Of a DNA stretch of 11,967 nucleotides, positions 5,218-11,425 are shown in pieces. Location of the stretch: NCBI GenBank assembly GCA_021161135.1, contig JAGHBD010000010.1, positions 1-11,967 of the forward strand, written 5' to 3'. Source of the DNA: Thermoplasmata archaeon (GTDB lineage Archaea; Thermoplasmatota; E2; UBA202; JdFR-43). The notes below the pieces were generated by a model. The model saw only the letters and a list, made by a program, of their open reading frames with translations. It searched no databases and was not told where the DNA came from. Each line of letters starts with the position of its first letter. Position 1 is the first letter of the stretch. The translations under genes and the position numbers were made by a program.

Positions 5218-6534
5218 TCATCTCTCCCATGGATATTTTTCGCAGAAAAACTCCTCCCAGTACTCTTTAAATTTGATTAAATCTTTGCCTCCACAAATCT
5301 TCATCTCTGCTTTCATTTCGTTGAGATTTTTGCCAAAATTTATTTCATCAAATTTCTCTTCCAAAAGATGAAAAGCATTGGTATATTTTCTCTTTATTTT
5401 TACCCAAACCCTCCCTTTTTCAAAAAATGGCTCGCTTACCGCCTCCTCCGCCGCCTTCCATTTGTTTATGAAGGATTTTACATGTTTCTTTTCGTGGAGG
5501 GGCGGCCCCATATGAAGTTTTGTTTCTTCTATTGTAATGCTTTCGAGCTCCACAGCAAAAAAGGCATATTTGTTTGCATGCCATGCCTTTCTTAGTGGCT
5601 TAAAATCATATTGCTGGAGGAGAGTTGCAACATTATTTGCTGCTTTTCTGAGCTGAGGATATAGTATGTCGTCCGCTATCGAAGGCTTTTTAAAGCAGAT
5701 GCCAACAAAGTTGGAAAGTTTTTTAAGGAGTTCTTCAGAATGAATTGAAGGAGGAGGATTTGGAAAGAAAAATTTCATACTCGGCTTTTTCAAAAATTGG
5801 GAGGAAGCGACCATAAATAATTGCAATTTTTCCGGAGATAAAGCCGCAGCAACATTTCTGTTTTCATCAACTGGATCAACAAAAACAAAATTTTCTGGAA
5901 AATTTTTCTTTATGCCATCGAGTGATAGAATAACTTTTCCCTTCCAGTTTTGTGCTTCTTTTAACACATTTAAAAAACTCCCAAATTTTATTATGAGAAG
6001 TTCGGCGAGATATCCAGAAAATCCTCCTATTTTAGCCTCTGCCCCATAGCAGCCGATGCCCTTGAGAAATTGTTTCAGAAGCCTCACTTCATTCTTTGCC
6101 TCCTTTCCTAAATGCTCGATAACGTATTTTGTATGAAATGGTGTTCTATCAACGGCACTTATTTTTTCACTGGCTTTCTTTACTTTATAACACGGGACAA
6201 TATCCACCTCATATCCCGCATAATATCCTCTGATATATGGATGCTCAGCATACTGAACAATGGCATCTTTTAATATTTCTTTTCCAATAGATATAACATT
6301 TTCAGCCATTTCTTCCTTAGTATATGACGGAGGAAAAAGAAGAAAAAAATCTATATCAAGCGAATTTTTAAGCCATGTACCTTTAGCTACTGAACCGACG
6401 AGCATGCTTTCTGCAGCAGAGGGCTTTCTTTCATCTATCTCTCTTTTTATCTCCCCCACAATTTCTCTAAGTTTCTTTTCCTCTTCTGGAGTAGGAACAA
6501 TCTTTTTCAGCACTTCATCAATTATTTCTTTCAT
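5218..6534 (-). CDS. cca: Archaeal class I CCA-adding enzyme (tRNA nucleotidyltransferase)
   Basis: This enzyme builds or repairs the 3' CCA end of tRNAs without a nucleic acid template, using CTP and ATP. The 438 residues match the length of characterised archaeal enzymes. The nucleotidyltransferase motif GSVAKGTWLKNSLDIDFF (47-64) supplies G47-S48 and the metal-binding D60 and D62; the third carboxylate is D111 in YEVDIVPCY. Later landmarks include AVDRTPFHTKYV (127-138), RLLKQFLKGIGCYG (151-164) and the tail-domain segment KLHMGPPLHEKKH. The gene is needed here, since tRNA-Glu in this window lacks an encoded CCA. It overlaps upstream thpR by four bases (ATGA), so the two are cotranscribed. 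Its stop abuts the stop of the convergent coiled-coil gene with no spacer. Confidence 0.96.
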   Translation of the reverse strand: MKEIIDEVLKKIVPTPEEEKKLREIVGEIKREIDERKPSAAESMLVGSVAKGTWLKNSLDIDFFLLFPPSYTKEEMAENVISIGKEILKDAIVQYAEHPYIRGYYAGYEVDIVPCYKVKKASEKISAVDRTPFHTKYVIEHLGKEAKNEVRLLKQFLKGIGCYGAEAKIGGFSGYLAELLIIKFGSFLNVLKEAQNWKGKVILSLDGIKKNFPENFVFVDPVDENRNVAAALSPEKLQLFMVASSQFLKKPSMKFFFPNPPPSIHSEELLKKLSNFVGICFKKPSIADDILYPQLRKAANNVATLLQQYDFKPLRKAWHANKYAFFAVELESITIEETKLHMGPPLHEKKHVKSFINKWKAAEEAVSEPFFEKGRVWVKIKRKYTNAFHLLEEKFDEINFGKNLNEMKAEMKICGGKDLIKFKEYWEEFFCEKYPWER

Positions 6535-7073
6535 AATTTTACTACCTCTATATCCTCATATATAGGTCCTTTTGGAGTTAATGTGCTCTTCTTTAATTTA
6601 ATTTCCCTGCATTCAATTTCACCAAAAATCACATCTTTATATTCATCAATTATTTCAAGAACTTTATCTCTTTTTTCACCGCTTTTCATTCTTGCTATTG
6701 TAACATGGGGCTTATAGCTCTTATCTCTTTTAAAACCTAAAATCGAGAGTTTTTCATCTATATGGCGTGCCATTTTCTCTGTTTGTCCATCATCGGCGAA
6801 ACCAACCCATATCACTCTTATATTGCTTCTGCCGGGAAAAACTCCTGTGCCCTGTAATTTAGCTACAAATGGTTGTATATCGGCTACAACTTCTTCCATA
6901 TATCCTTTTATCTTCCCTACCATTTCACCGTTTATCTCTCCCAGAAATTTAAGAGTGAGATGAATATTCTGCGGCTCAACCATCTTTAATTTTGCCCCAG
7001 TTTTCCTTAATTTTTCATACACTTCGCCCATTTTCCCTTTCATTCCAATATCAATTGCAATGAATGCCCTCAT
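6531..7073 (-). CDS. thpR: RNA 2',3'-cyclic phosphodiesterase / 2'-5' RNA ligase
   Basis: This 180-residue protein is a LigT/ThpR member of the 2H phosphoesterase family. It opens cyclic 2',3'-phosphates at RNA ends and can join tRNA halves through 2'-5' bonds in vitro. Both catalytic H-x-T-x motifs are present: HLTL (H38) in NIHLTLKFLGE and HVTI (H123) in YKPHVTIAR. The N-terminal MRAFIAIDI and the end TLTPKGPIYEDIEVVKL are typical. An open frame extends upstream to 7148, but those 25 residues are unlike the family and enter the divergent promoter, so ATG 7073 is chosen. It overlaps cca by ATGA, a pairing seen in other archaea as far as I recall, and suggests a role beside tRNA 3'-end work. 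Its promoter is unclear: weak A/T-rich candidates lie at 7095-7122. Confidence 0.94.
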   Translation of the reverse strand: MRAFIAIDIGMKGKMGEVYEKLRKTGAKLKMVEPQNIHLTLKFLGEINGEMVGKIKGYMEEVVADIQPFVAKLQGTGVFPGRSNIRVIWVGFADDGQTEKMARHIDEKLSILGFKRDKSYKPHVTIARMKSGEKRDKVLEIIDEYKDVIFGEIECREIKLKKSTLTPKGPIYEDIEVVKL

Positions 7074-7132
7074 TAATTCTATATCGACGCACCCTATTTC
7101 TTTTTTTGCCCCTCTTTTATTAGAAAGGCAAC

Positions 7133-7143
7133 AATATTTTATA
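7133..7143 (+). promoter_or_regulatory. TATA box of the peptidase-ligase operon
   Basis: AATATTTTATA is centred at about 7138, 26 bases before ATG 7164, predicting a leaderless mRNA that begins with the signal peptide Met-Arg-Arg. The earlier in-frame ATG at 7149 would be too close to the box. The element also reads TATAAAATATT on the minus strand, where it could serve thpR with a leader of about 40 bases. Confidence 0.5.
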
Positions 7144-7163
7144 CTCAAATGTTATCTTTTTTC

Positions 7164-8372
7164 ATGAGAAGAGTTGTTATTGCCCTCGCCGCCCTCCTCC
7201 TGCTGCCTTTTCCGCTTTCATTATCAGAAAAAACCAATGTTGATTATATTGAGGAAGTAATGAATGCAATCGATGAAAATATGGTAGCAGAATATATACA
7301 GGCTCTCCAGAATTTCGGACCACGCGTTACAGGAAGCACAGCATGCTGGGAAGCTGGCAACTATATATACAATGAATTTGTAAGCTACGGCTATTCCACC
7401 CATTTCATCAACTGGAGCTATGCTGGCTACGAGGATAGAAATGTAGAAGCCATTTTGCAAGGAGAAAACAATGCAAGTGTAATAATATGCGCCCATTATG
7501 ATAGCGTACCTGGCTCACCAGGCGCCGATGACAATGGCAGTGGCACGGCAGCGGTGCTTGCAGCAGCTAAAGCGATTGCAAGTTATAGAGAAAAATTACA
7601 TCTTGCATACACCATCCGTTTCATAACGTTTTCTGGAGAGGAGCAGGGTTTGCTTGGTAGCTATTATTATGCGGAGCAGGCAAGAAATAATGGAATGGCA
7701 ATTGTTGCTGTAATTAATGCTGACATGATTGGATATGTCAGGGATGATATGGGAAAGAACAAAGTAAAAATATATGATGTCGAAAGATCAAAATGGATTG
7801 CTGATGTTGCAAGAGGAATATCTTCAAATTACTCTCTAAATTTGAGCATATATGAAAGAAATGCGGGAGCGAGTAGCGATCACTGGTTTTTCATAGAGAA
7901 TGGCTATGATGCCGTCTTTTTCCATGAGTATCAATTTAACGATTATTACCATTCATCAAATGATACCATCGACAAAATGGATTTGGAATATGCTGCAAGG
8001 GTTACACGCCTTATCGTCGGAACTCTCCTTAAGATAGCTGGAGGAGAGATAACGGATGAAGAACCGCCTTATGTGGCGATAGAAAGACCTGGCAACTTTC
8101 TCTATATAATGGATAAAGAAGTTATGGCAACAGAGGAAACGATAATAATTGGAAAAATAACACTTGTTTTTGATGCAATGGATAGCCTCTCAGGGGTAGC
8201 AGGAATTATGGTATATGTGGATGATGAAAAGAAGGCGGAAATTAAAACAAAGCCATATGAATGGGTATGGGATGAACCAGCATTCTTTACTCATGAGATA
8301 AAGGTTGTTGCCCGCGATAACGCAGGAAATGAAGCTGAAGCGAGTAAAAAAGTCACCATCTTCAACATATGA
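7164..8372 (+). CDS. Secreted M28-family zinc metallopeptidase
   Basis: This 402-residue aminopeptidase-like enzyme is probably exported. It opens with MRR and a hydrophobic core (about 4-20), a typical signal peptide. The peptidase domain (about 30-295) carries the full M28 two-zinc set: H111 in CAHYDS, the bridging Asp in PGADDNGSG (D122/D123), catalytic and ligand Glu in FSGEEQGLLGS (E159/E160), D187 in NADMIG and H263 in YYHSSNDT. A C-terminal domain of about 100 residues (EPPYVAIERPG to the end, with VARDNAGNEA) looks like an immunoglobulin-like beta sandwich, often found on extracellular archaeal proteases. The start at 7164 rests on TATA spacing; ATG 7149 would add five residues. It overlaps the next gene by ATGA, so both probably form one operon. 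The likely role is peptide scavenging outside the cell. Confidence 0.92.
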   Translation: MRRVVIALAALLLLPFPLSLSEKTNVDYIEEVMNAIDENMVAEYIQALQNFGPRVTGSTACWEAGNYIYNEFVSYGYSTHFINWSYAGYEDRNVEAILQGENNASVIICAHYDSVPGSPGADDNGSGTAAVLAAAKAIASYREKLHLAYTIRFITFSGEEQGLLGSYYYAEQARNNGMAIVAVINADMIGYVRDDMGKNKVKIYDVERSKWIADVARGISSNYSLNLSIYERNAGASSDHWFFIENGYDAVFFHEYQFNDYYHSSNDTIDKMDLEYAARVTRLIVGTLLKIAGGEITDEEPPYVAIERPGNFLYIMDKEVMATEETIIIGKITLVFDAMDSLSGVAGIMVYVDDEKKAEIKTKPYEWVWDEPAFFTHEIKVVARDNAGNEAEASKKVTIFNI

Positions 8373-9712
8373 TAGAAGCTCTGTTAAAACTGCTGAAAGA
8401 TTATCTATATGATGTGGATATTGTATGGAAGAAAAGTTATGAAGAGATAAAGAGGCTGCAATTGAAAAGGCTAAAGAGAATGATAAAATATGCATATAAT
8501 GTGCCTCTTTATCATAAAAAGTACAAAGAGGCGGGAATAAAGCCGGACGATATAAAAAGCATAGAGGATATTAAAAAGCTTCCTCCAATAACGAAGGATG
8601 ATATAAGGAAGAATTTTCCGCATGGAATCGTTCCATCAAATTTCACTTCAAAAGCCATAAAACTTGCTACATCAGGTTCGACAGGAAAACCTGTCGTTAT
8701 ATATTCTGATTATTCAACTGTAATGAAAAATATAATTGCGTATATTCGCATACTCAAAGCTTACGGAGCTAAATGGAATAAAACGAGGATTACAGTTATT
8801 GGAGACCTTGCATACGGAACAGCTGGCTATGCTGCCTTTGCTTCCTCGCTGCCCTCATTTATAATGAAGGCCCTCTCGCTAAAGAATTTGCAGCTGATTA
8901 GCATTGATGAAGAAGTGACGGAAATGGCTGAGAAAATAGCTGAGTTTGAGCCTGAATTCCTGAATGGATATCCGGGAATACTCCACATACTTGCAATGCT
9001 GAAGATGGAAAAAGGTATAGGGAAAAATATCTCGCCATCATACATTTCATCATCTGGAGGTGTGCTTGATGACGCAACGAGAAAATATATAGAGGATGCT
9101 TTTAATGCAAGAGTTTTCGATGTTTATGAGGCGACTGAATCTGGCTCAGTTGCATTTGAGTGCAAAGAAGGAGGCTATCACATTCATTCTGATATGGTTT
9201 ATGTAGAGGTTGTCGATGAAAATATGGAGGATGTTGCACCTGGTGAGATAGGCAGGGCAGTTATTACAAGGCTTTATGGTAGAGGAACACCTATAATAAG
9301 ATACACTGGAATGGATGATTATATCAGGGCTTCAGAAAGATGCTTATGTGGGATAAATACAGATTGTATAGGAAGAGTTGAGGGAAGGCGGGCACATGCT
9401 ATTGTTACGCCAACTGGGAAAATAATTCCTCCCCTCTCATTTACATATATTCCAAGTGAAGTGATGCAGGAAGAGAATTTTTATGGAATAAAGCAGTTTC
9501 AGATTGTTCAGGAAAGTGTGGATAAAGTTGTAATTTATGTCGTGCCTAAGGAGAAAAATGAAAAGCTGGATAAAATTTATGAAAAAATAAAGAAAAGATA
9601 TGAGGAAAGATTCGAAGGAATTAGAATTGAAATAAAGGAGACAGATAAAATTTCCAGCTATGGATATTTACTCCCACCGGTGGTTATATCGAAAGTGATA
9701 AAATCACATTAG
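8369..9712 (+). CDS. PaaK-like adenylate-forming enzyme (phenylacetate-CoA ligase family)
   Basis: This 447-residue soluble protein belongs to the PaaK/CapK branch of the ANL superfamily, which activates carboxylic acids through acyl-AMP, usually for transfer to CoA. Seen here: NVPLYHKKYKEAGI near the N-terminus, the phosphate loop TSGSTGKP (101-108), YEATESG (253-259) in the adenine-binding position, PIIRYTGMDDYI (308-319), and a Cys pair with downstream GRVEGR (325-340). The substrate is unknown; phenylacetate is only the type case. One oddity is the C-terminal motif, which reads DKISSYGYLLPPVVISKV where relatives usually have a Gly-Lys before the proline, so the catalytic lysine may be missing. 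The ATG overlaps the stop of the secreted peptidase by four bases, and the 3' end overlaps the convergent zinc-protein gene by nine. Confidence 0.85.
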   Translation: MIEALLKLLKDYLYDVDIVWKKSYEEIKRLQLKRLKRMIKYAYNVPLYHKKYKEAGIKPDDIKSIEDIKKLPPITKDDIRKNFPHGIVPSNFTSKAIKLATSGSTGKPVVIYSDYSTVMKNIIAYIRILKAYGAKWNKTRITVIGDLAYGTAGYAAFASSLPSFIMKALSLKNLQLISIDEEVTEMAEKIAEFEPEFLNGYPGILHILAMLKMEKGIGKNISPSYISSSGGVLDDATRKYIEDAFNARVFDVYEATESGSVAFECKEGGYHIHSDMVYVEVVDENMEDVAPGEIGRAVITRLYGRGTPIIRYTGMDDYIRASERCLCGINTDCIGRVEGRRAHAIVTPTGKIIPPLSFTYIPSEVMQEENFYGIKQFQIVQESVDKVVIYVVPKEKNEKLDKIYEKIKKRYEERFEGIRIEIKETDKISSYGYLLPPVVISKVIKSH

Positions 9713-9868
9713 AACGGGTATGCCTTCCTTTATTTCATATTCCTTTCCACATTTTTTGCATATGAACTTGCCATCTATTATTTCATTTTCATTTTCCTTC
9801 TCAATTTTAAGCTCGAATTCTCCATGACAGTATGGGCAGCACAGGATAGATATATATTCCTTCTTCAC
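9704..9868 (-). CDS. Trm112-like small zinc protein
   Basis: This 54-residue protein starts at GTG 9868. It has two cysteine pairs, C11-P-Y-C14 and C37-K-K-C40, around a Glu/Asn-rich loop, and ends CGKEYEIKEGIPVLM, which closely fits the Trm112/YcaR zinc-finger family (typical ending 'Y-P-I-x-x-G-I-P-x-L/M'). In eukaryotes and haloarchaea Trm112 is the small activating subunit of several class I methyltransferases acting on tRNA, rRNA or translation release factors. Its partner here cannot be named; the methyltransferase at 3337-4239 looks lipid-type and is not an obvious client. It shares a 30-base divergent promoter with truA and converges on the PaaK-like gene with a nine-base overlap. A TATA-like box 24 bases upstream supports the GTG start. 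Confidence 0.82.
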   Translation of the reverse strand: MKKEYISILCCPYCHGEFELKIEKENENEIIDGKFICKKCGKEYEIKEGIPVLM

Positions 9869-9871
9869 GAA

Positions 9872-9895
9872 TTAAATATATGCAAGGGTATTTAA
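9872..9895. promoter_or_regulatory. Mirror-symmetric divergent promoter of truA and trm112-like gene
   Basis: TTAAATA (9872-9878) and TATTTAA (9889-9895) form a perfect 7-bp inverted repeat with a 10-base spacer. The left copy is centred 24 bases before truA ATG 9899; the right copy is centred 24 bases before GTG 9868 on the other strand. Each therefore fits as the TATA box of the gene it faces, both leaderless, all inside a 30-base intergenic gap. Confidence 0.6.
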
Positions 9896-9898
9896 CTT

Positions 9899-10648
9899 AT
9901 GCGAGTTGCCATAAAAATTGGTTATGATGGCAGCCACTTCAATGGTTTTGCCATGCAGCCAGGAAAGAAAACAGTAGAGGGGGAAATAATAAAAAGACTG
10001 AAAAGGACAAGCATCATAGAAGGAAGAAAAGAGGCGAGATTTCAGTATGCTGCGAGAACAGATAAAGGTGTGAGTGCCTTCGGAAACGTAATAGCCTTCA
10101 ATTGTAAAGGAAATGCAATCAGAGTTATGAGAGGATTGAAAAATATATGGCTTTTTGGCTATGCTGAAGTTGAGGAAAAATTTAATCCAAGATATTGCAG
10201 AACAAAAATATACAGATATTATCTCCCAGCAAAAACAATTGATGTTCAAAAGATAAAAGAGGCAGCAGGGCTTTTCATTGGCGAGCACGATTTTTCATAC
10301 TTTGCAAGGATAGATGCAAGAAATCCTGTGAGAAGGATAGATAGGATAGATGTAATAAAAAAAGAGCATATCATAAAAATTGACTTTGAAGCACCATCTT
10401 TTCTCTGGAATCAAATACGTAGAATTGTTGCAGCCCTAATGAAGTATGCAGAAGGGGAAATCAACATTGATGATATAATCGATGCTCTTGAAAAGAGAAG
10501 AAGAATAAACTTCGGGGTGGCGCCGGCAGAAAATCTTGTATTATTAGATGTTAAATACGATTTTGAATTCATACCTTTGTTTCCTGAGGAGATAATAATA
10601 AAAAGGGAGATTTTTATGGATGCCTCAACTATCCATCGAAATAAATAA
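9899..10648 (+). CDS. truA: tRNA pseudouridine synthase A
   Basis: TruA converts uridines around positions 38-40 of the tRNA anticodon arm to pseudouridine. This 249-residue protein has the family start RVAIKIGYDGSHFNGF with the catalytic aspartate D55 in AARTDKGVSAFGN (51-63). Other landmarks are KIYRYYLP, GEHDFSYFAR and the C-terminal FLWNQIRRIVAALMKYAEGE, which all fit TruA. Length is normal for archaeal members. The ATG at 9899 is placed 24 bases from a TATA-like box with no leader. It diverges from the Trm112-like gene, a pairing of two translation-linked functions. It ends 36 bases before the start of the next gene. Confidence 0.96.
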   Translation: MRVAIKIGYDGSHFNGFAMQPGKKTVEGEIIKRLKRTSIIEGRKEARFQYAARTDKGVSAFGNVIAFNCKGNAIRVMRGLKNIWLFGYAEVEEKFNPRYCRTKIYRYYLPAKTIDVQKIKEAAGLFIGEHDFSYFARIDARNPVRRIDRIDVIKKEHIIKIDFEAPSFLWNQIRRIVAALMKYAEGEINIDDIIDALEKRRRINFGVAPAENLVLLDVKYDFEFIPLFPEEIIIKREIFMDASTIHRNK

Positions 10649-10650
10649 AT
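10640..10650 (+). promoter_or_regulatory. Possible TATA box of the secreted-protein gene
   Basis: AATAAATAAAT-type sequence overlapping the truA stop codon is centred about 40 bases before ATG 10685. Transcription from about 10670 would give a leader of roughly 15 bases that includes the ribosome-binding site at 10673-10680. Confidence 0.4.
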
Positions 10651-10672
10651 ATTGAGTAGCGTATTCATATTT

Positions 10673-10680
10673 AGGTGGGA
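10673..10680 (+). promoter_or_regulatory. Ribosome-binding site deciding the start at 10685
   Basis: AGGTGGGA lies four bases before ATG 10685 and resembles an archaeal Shine-Dalgarno site. It favours that ATG over the in-frame TTG at 10652, which would place extra residues ahead of the signal peptide. Confidence 0.5.
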
Positions 10681-10684
10681 CAAA

Positions 10685-11359
10685 ATGAGATGGGGGACTA
10701 AGTTAGCGGCGGTATTGCTTGTTGTTGCTTTTGTATCAACACCATTTGCAGCAAATGCAGGATATGAGGGCAAGAAGGTAACTGTGACGGCAAATGTTGT
10801 TACACCTCTTGGCAAGGAGGTCAGAGTGATAGAATTGTCGGAAAAGAAAGTTACTGAAATAGAAAAGGAGGCTATTAAGGTTGAAGATGCCCTTAAAGTT
10901 CTTACTGATCCAAACAGCGATGATGATGAGAAGAGCGTGGCAATGGAGATAATTGAAGCATTTGTTAAAAAACTACAGGAACTGGGTCTTATACCAGCTG
11001 GTTTTCCAATAATGAGGATCATCACCAATCTGATGAATCCGAAAATTGATTTCCTACTCCCGATAGTTAGTTTCGGAAGAGGATTCTCATGGATTCCATT
11101 ATATCCTGGCGAAGCGTTCATTGGATTCATGTTCCGTCCAATAATAATGCAATATTTCCTGTTTGGATATACTGGTACAATTAATGTGAATCTATTGCCT
11201 CCACGCCTTGAATACTGGGATATGGTTGGCACCCATACATTGATAGTCTGTGGATTCGTTGGCATATACATTGATTTTGGCAAGATAGGATATGGGATAC
11301 CAAAACTCCAGTTCCTGATGGGAGAAGCGTTGCTTGCTGGAGGTATTGACTGGTTCTAA
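10685..11359 (+). CDS. Secreted protein of unknown function
   Basis: I cannot name a function for this 224-residue protein. It begins with a clear signal peptide: basic start MRWGTK, hydrophobic core (7-20) and a likely cleavage site after ANA (residue 25). Mature residues about 30-60 are beta-like (VTVTANVVTPLGKEVRVIEL), 55-102 look like two amphipathic helices, with an acidic linker TDPNSDDDEK between them. The last 100 residues are hydrophobic, aromatic and glycine-rich (SFGRGFSWIPLYPGEAF, LPPRLEYWDMVG, GIYIDFGKIGYG), more like packed beta strands than clean membrane helices. It has one Cys (C189). The gene has its own ribosome-binding site and probable promoter, and a T-rich terminator follows. 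It could be cell-envelope associated; nothing nearby points to its task. Confidence 0.75.
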   Translation: MRWGTKLAAVLLVVAFVSTPFAANAGYEGKKVTVTANVVTPLGKEVRVIELSEKKVTEIEKEAIKVEDALKVLTDPNSDDDEKSVAMEIIEAFVKKLQELGLIPAGFPIMRIITNLMNPKIDFLLPIVSFGRGFSWIPLYPGEAFIGFMFRPIIMQYFLFGYTGTINVNLLPPRLEYWDMVGTHTLIVCGFVGIYIDFGKIGYGIPKLQFLMGEALLAGGIDWF

Positions 11360-11386
11360 ATTTTTTAACCCTCTTTTTTCTATTTT
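11359..11386 (+). terminator. T-rich terminator after the secreted-protein gene
   Basis: Directly after the TAA come three T-runs (TTTTTT, TTTTTT, TTTTT) separated by a few bases. This is the clearest oligo-T archaeal terminator in the window and separates the secreted-protein gene from the prenyltransferase gene. Confidence 0.55.
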
Positions 11387-11395
11387 TGAACCACA

Positions 11396-11409
11396 ATATT
11401 TAAAATATT
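11396..11409 (+). promoter_or_regulatory. TATA box of the prenyltransferase gene
   Basis: AATATTTAAAATAT is a near-palindromic A/T box with TTTAAAA centred about 23-24 bases before ATG 11426. It predicts a leaderless transcript and supports that ATG rather than 11435 or 11456. Confidence 0.5.
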
Positions 11410-11425
11410 AGTTTCATTATTCTGT

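Noticed and set aside
7074..7148. N-terminal extension of ThpR to 7148
   Set aside because: The family normally begins at MRAFIAID. The added residues overlap the divergent peptidase promoter and lack similarity.
10411..11283. A 290-codon open frame on the minus strand across the end of truA and the secreted-protein gene
   Set aside because: It cuts through the conserved truA C-terminus, has a Ser/Ile-rich composition typical of the reverse strand of a coding frame, and no promoter. The plus-strand frame has a signal peptide and ribosome-binding site.
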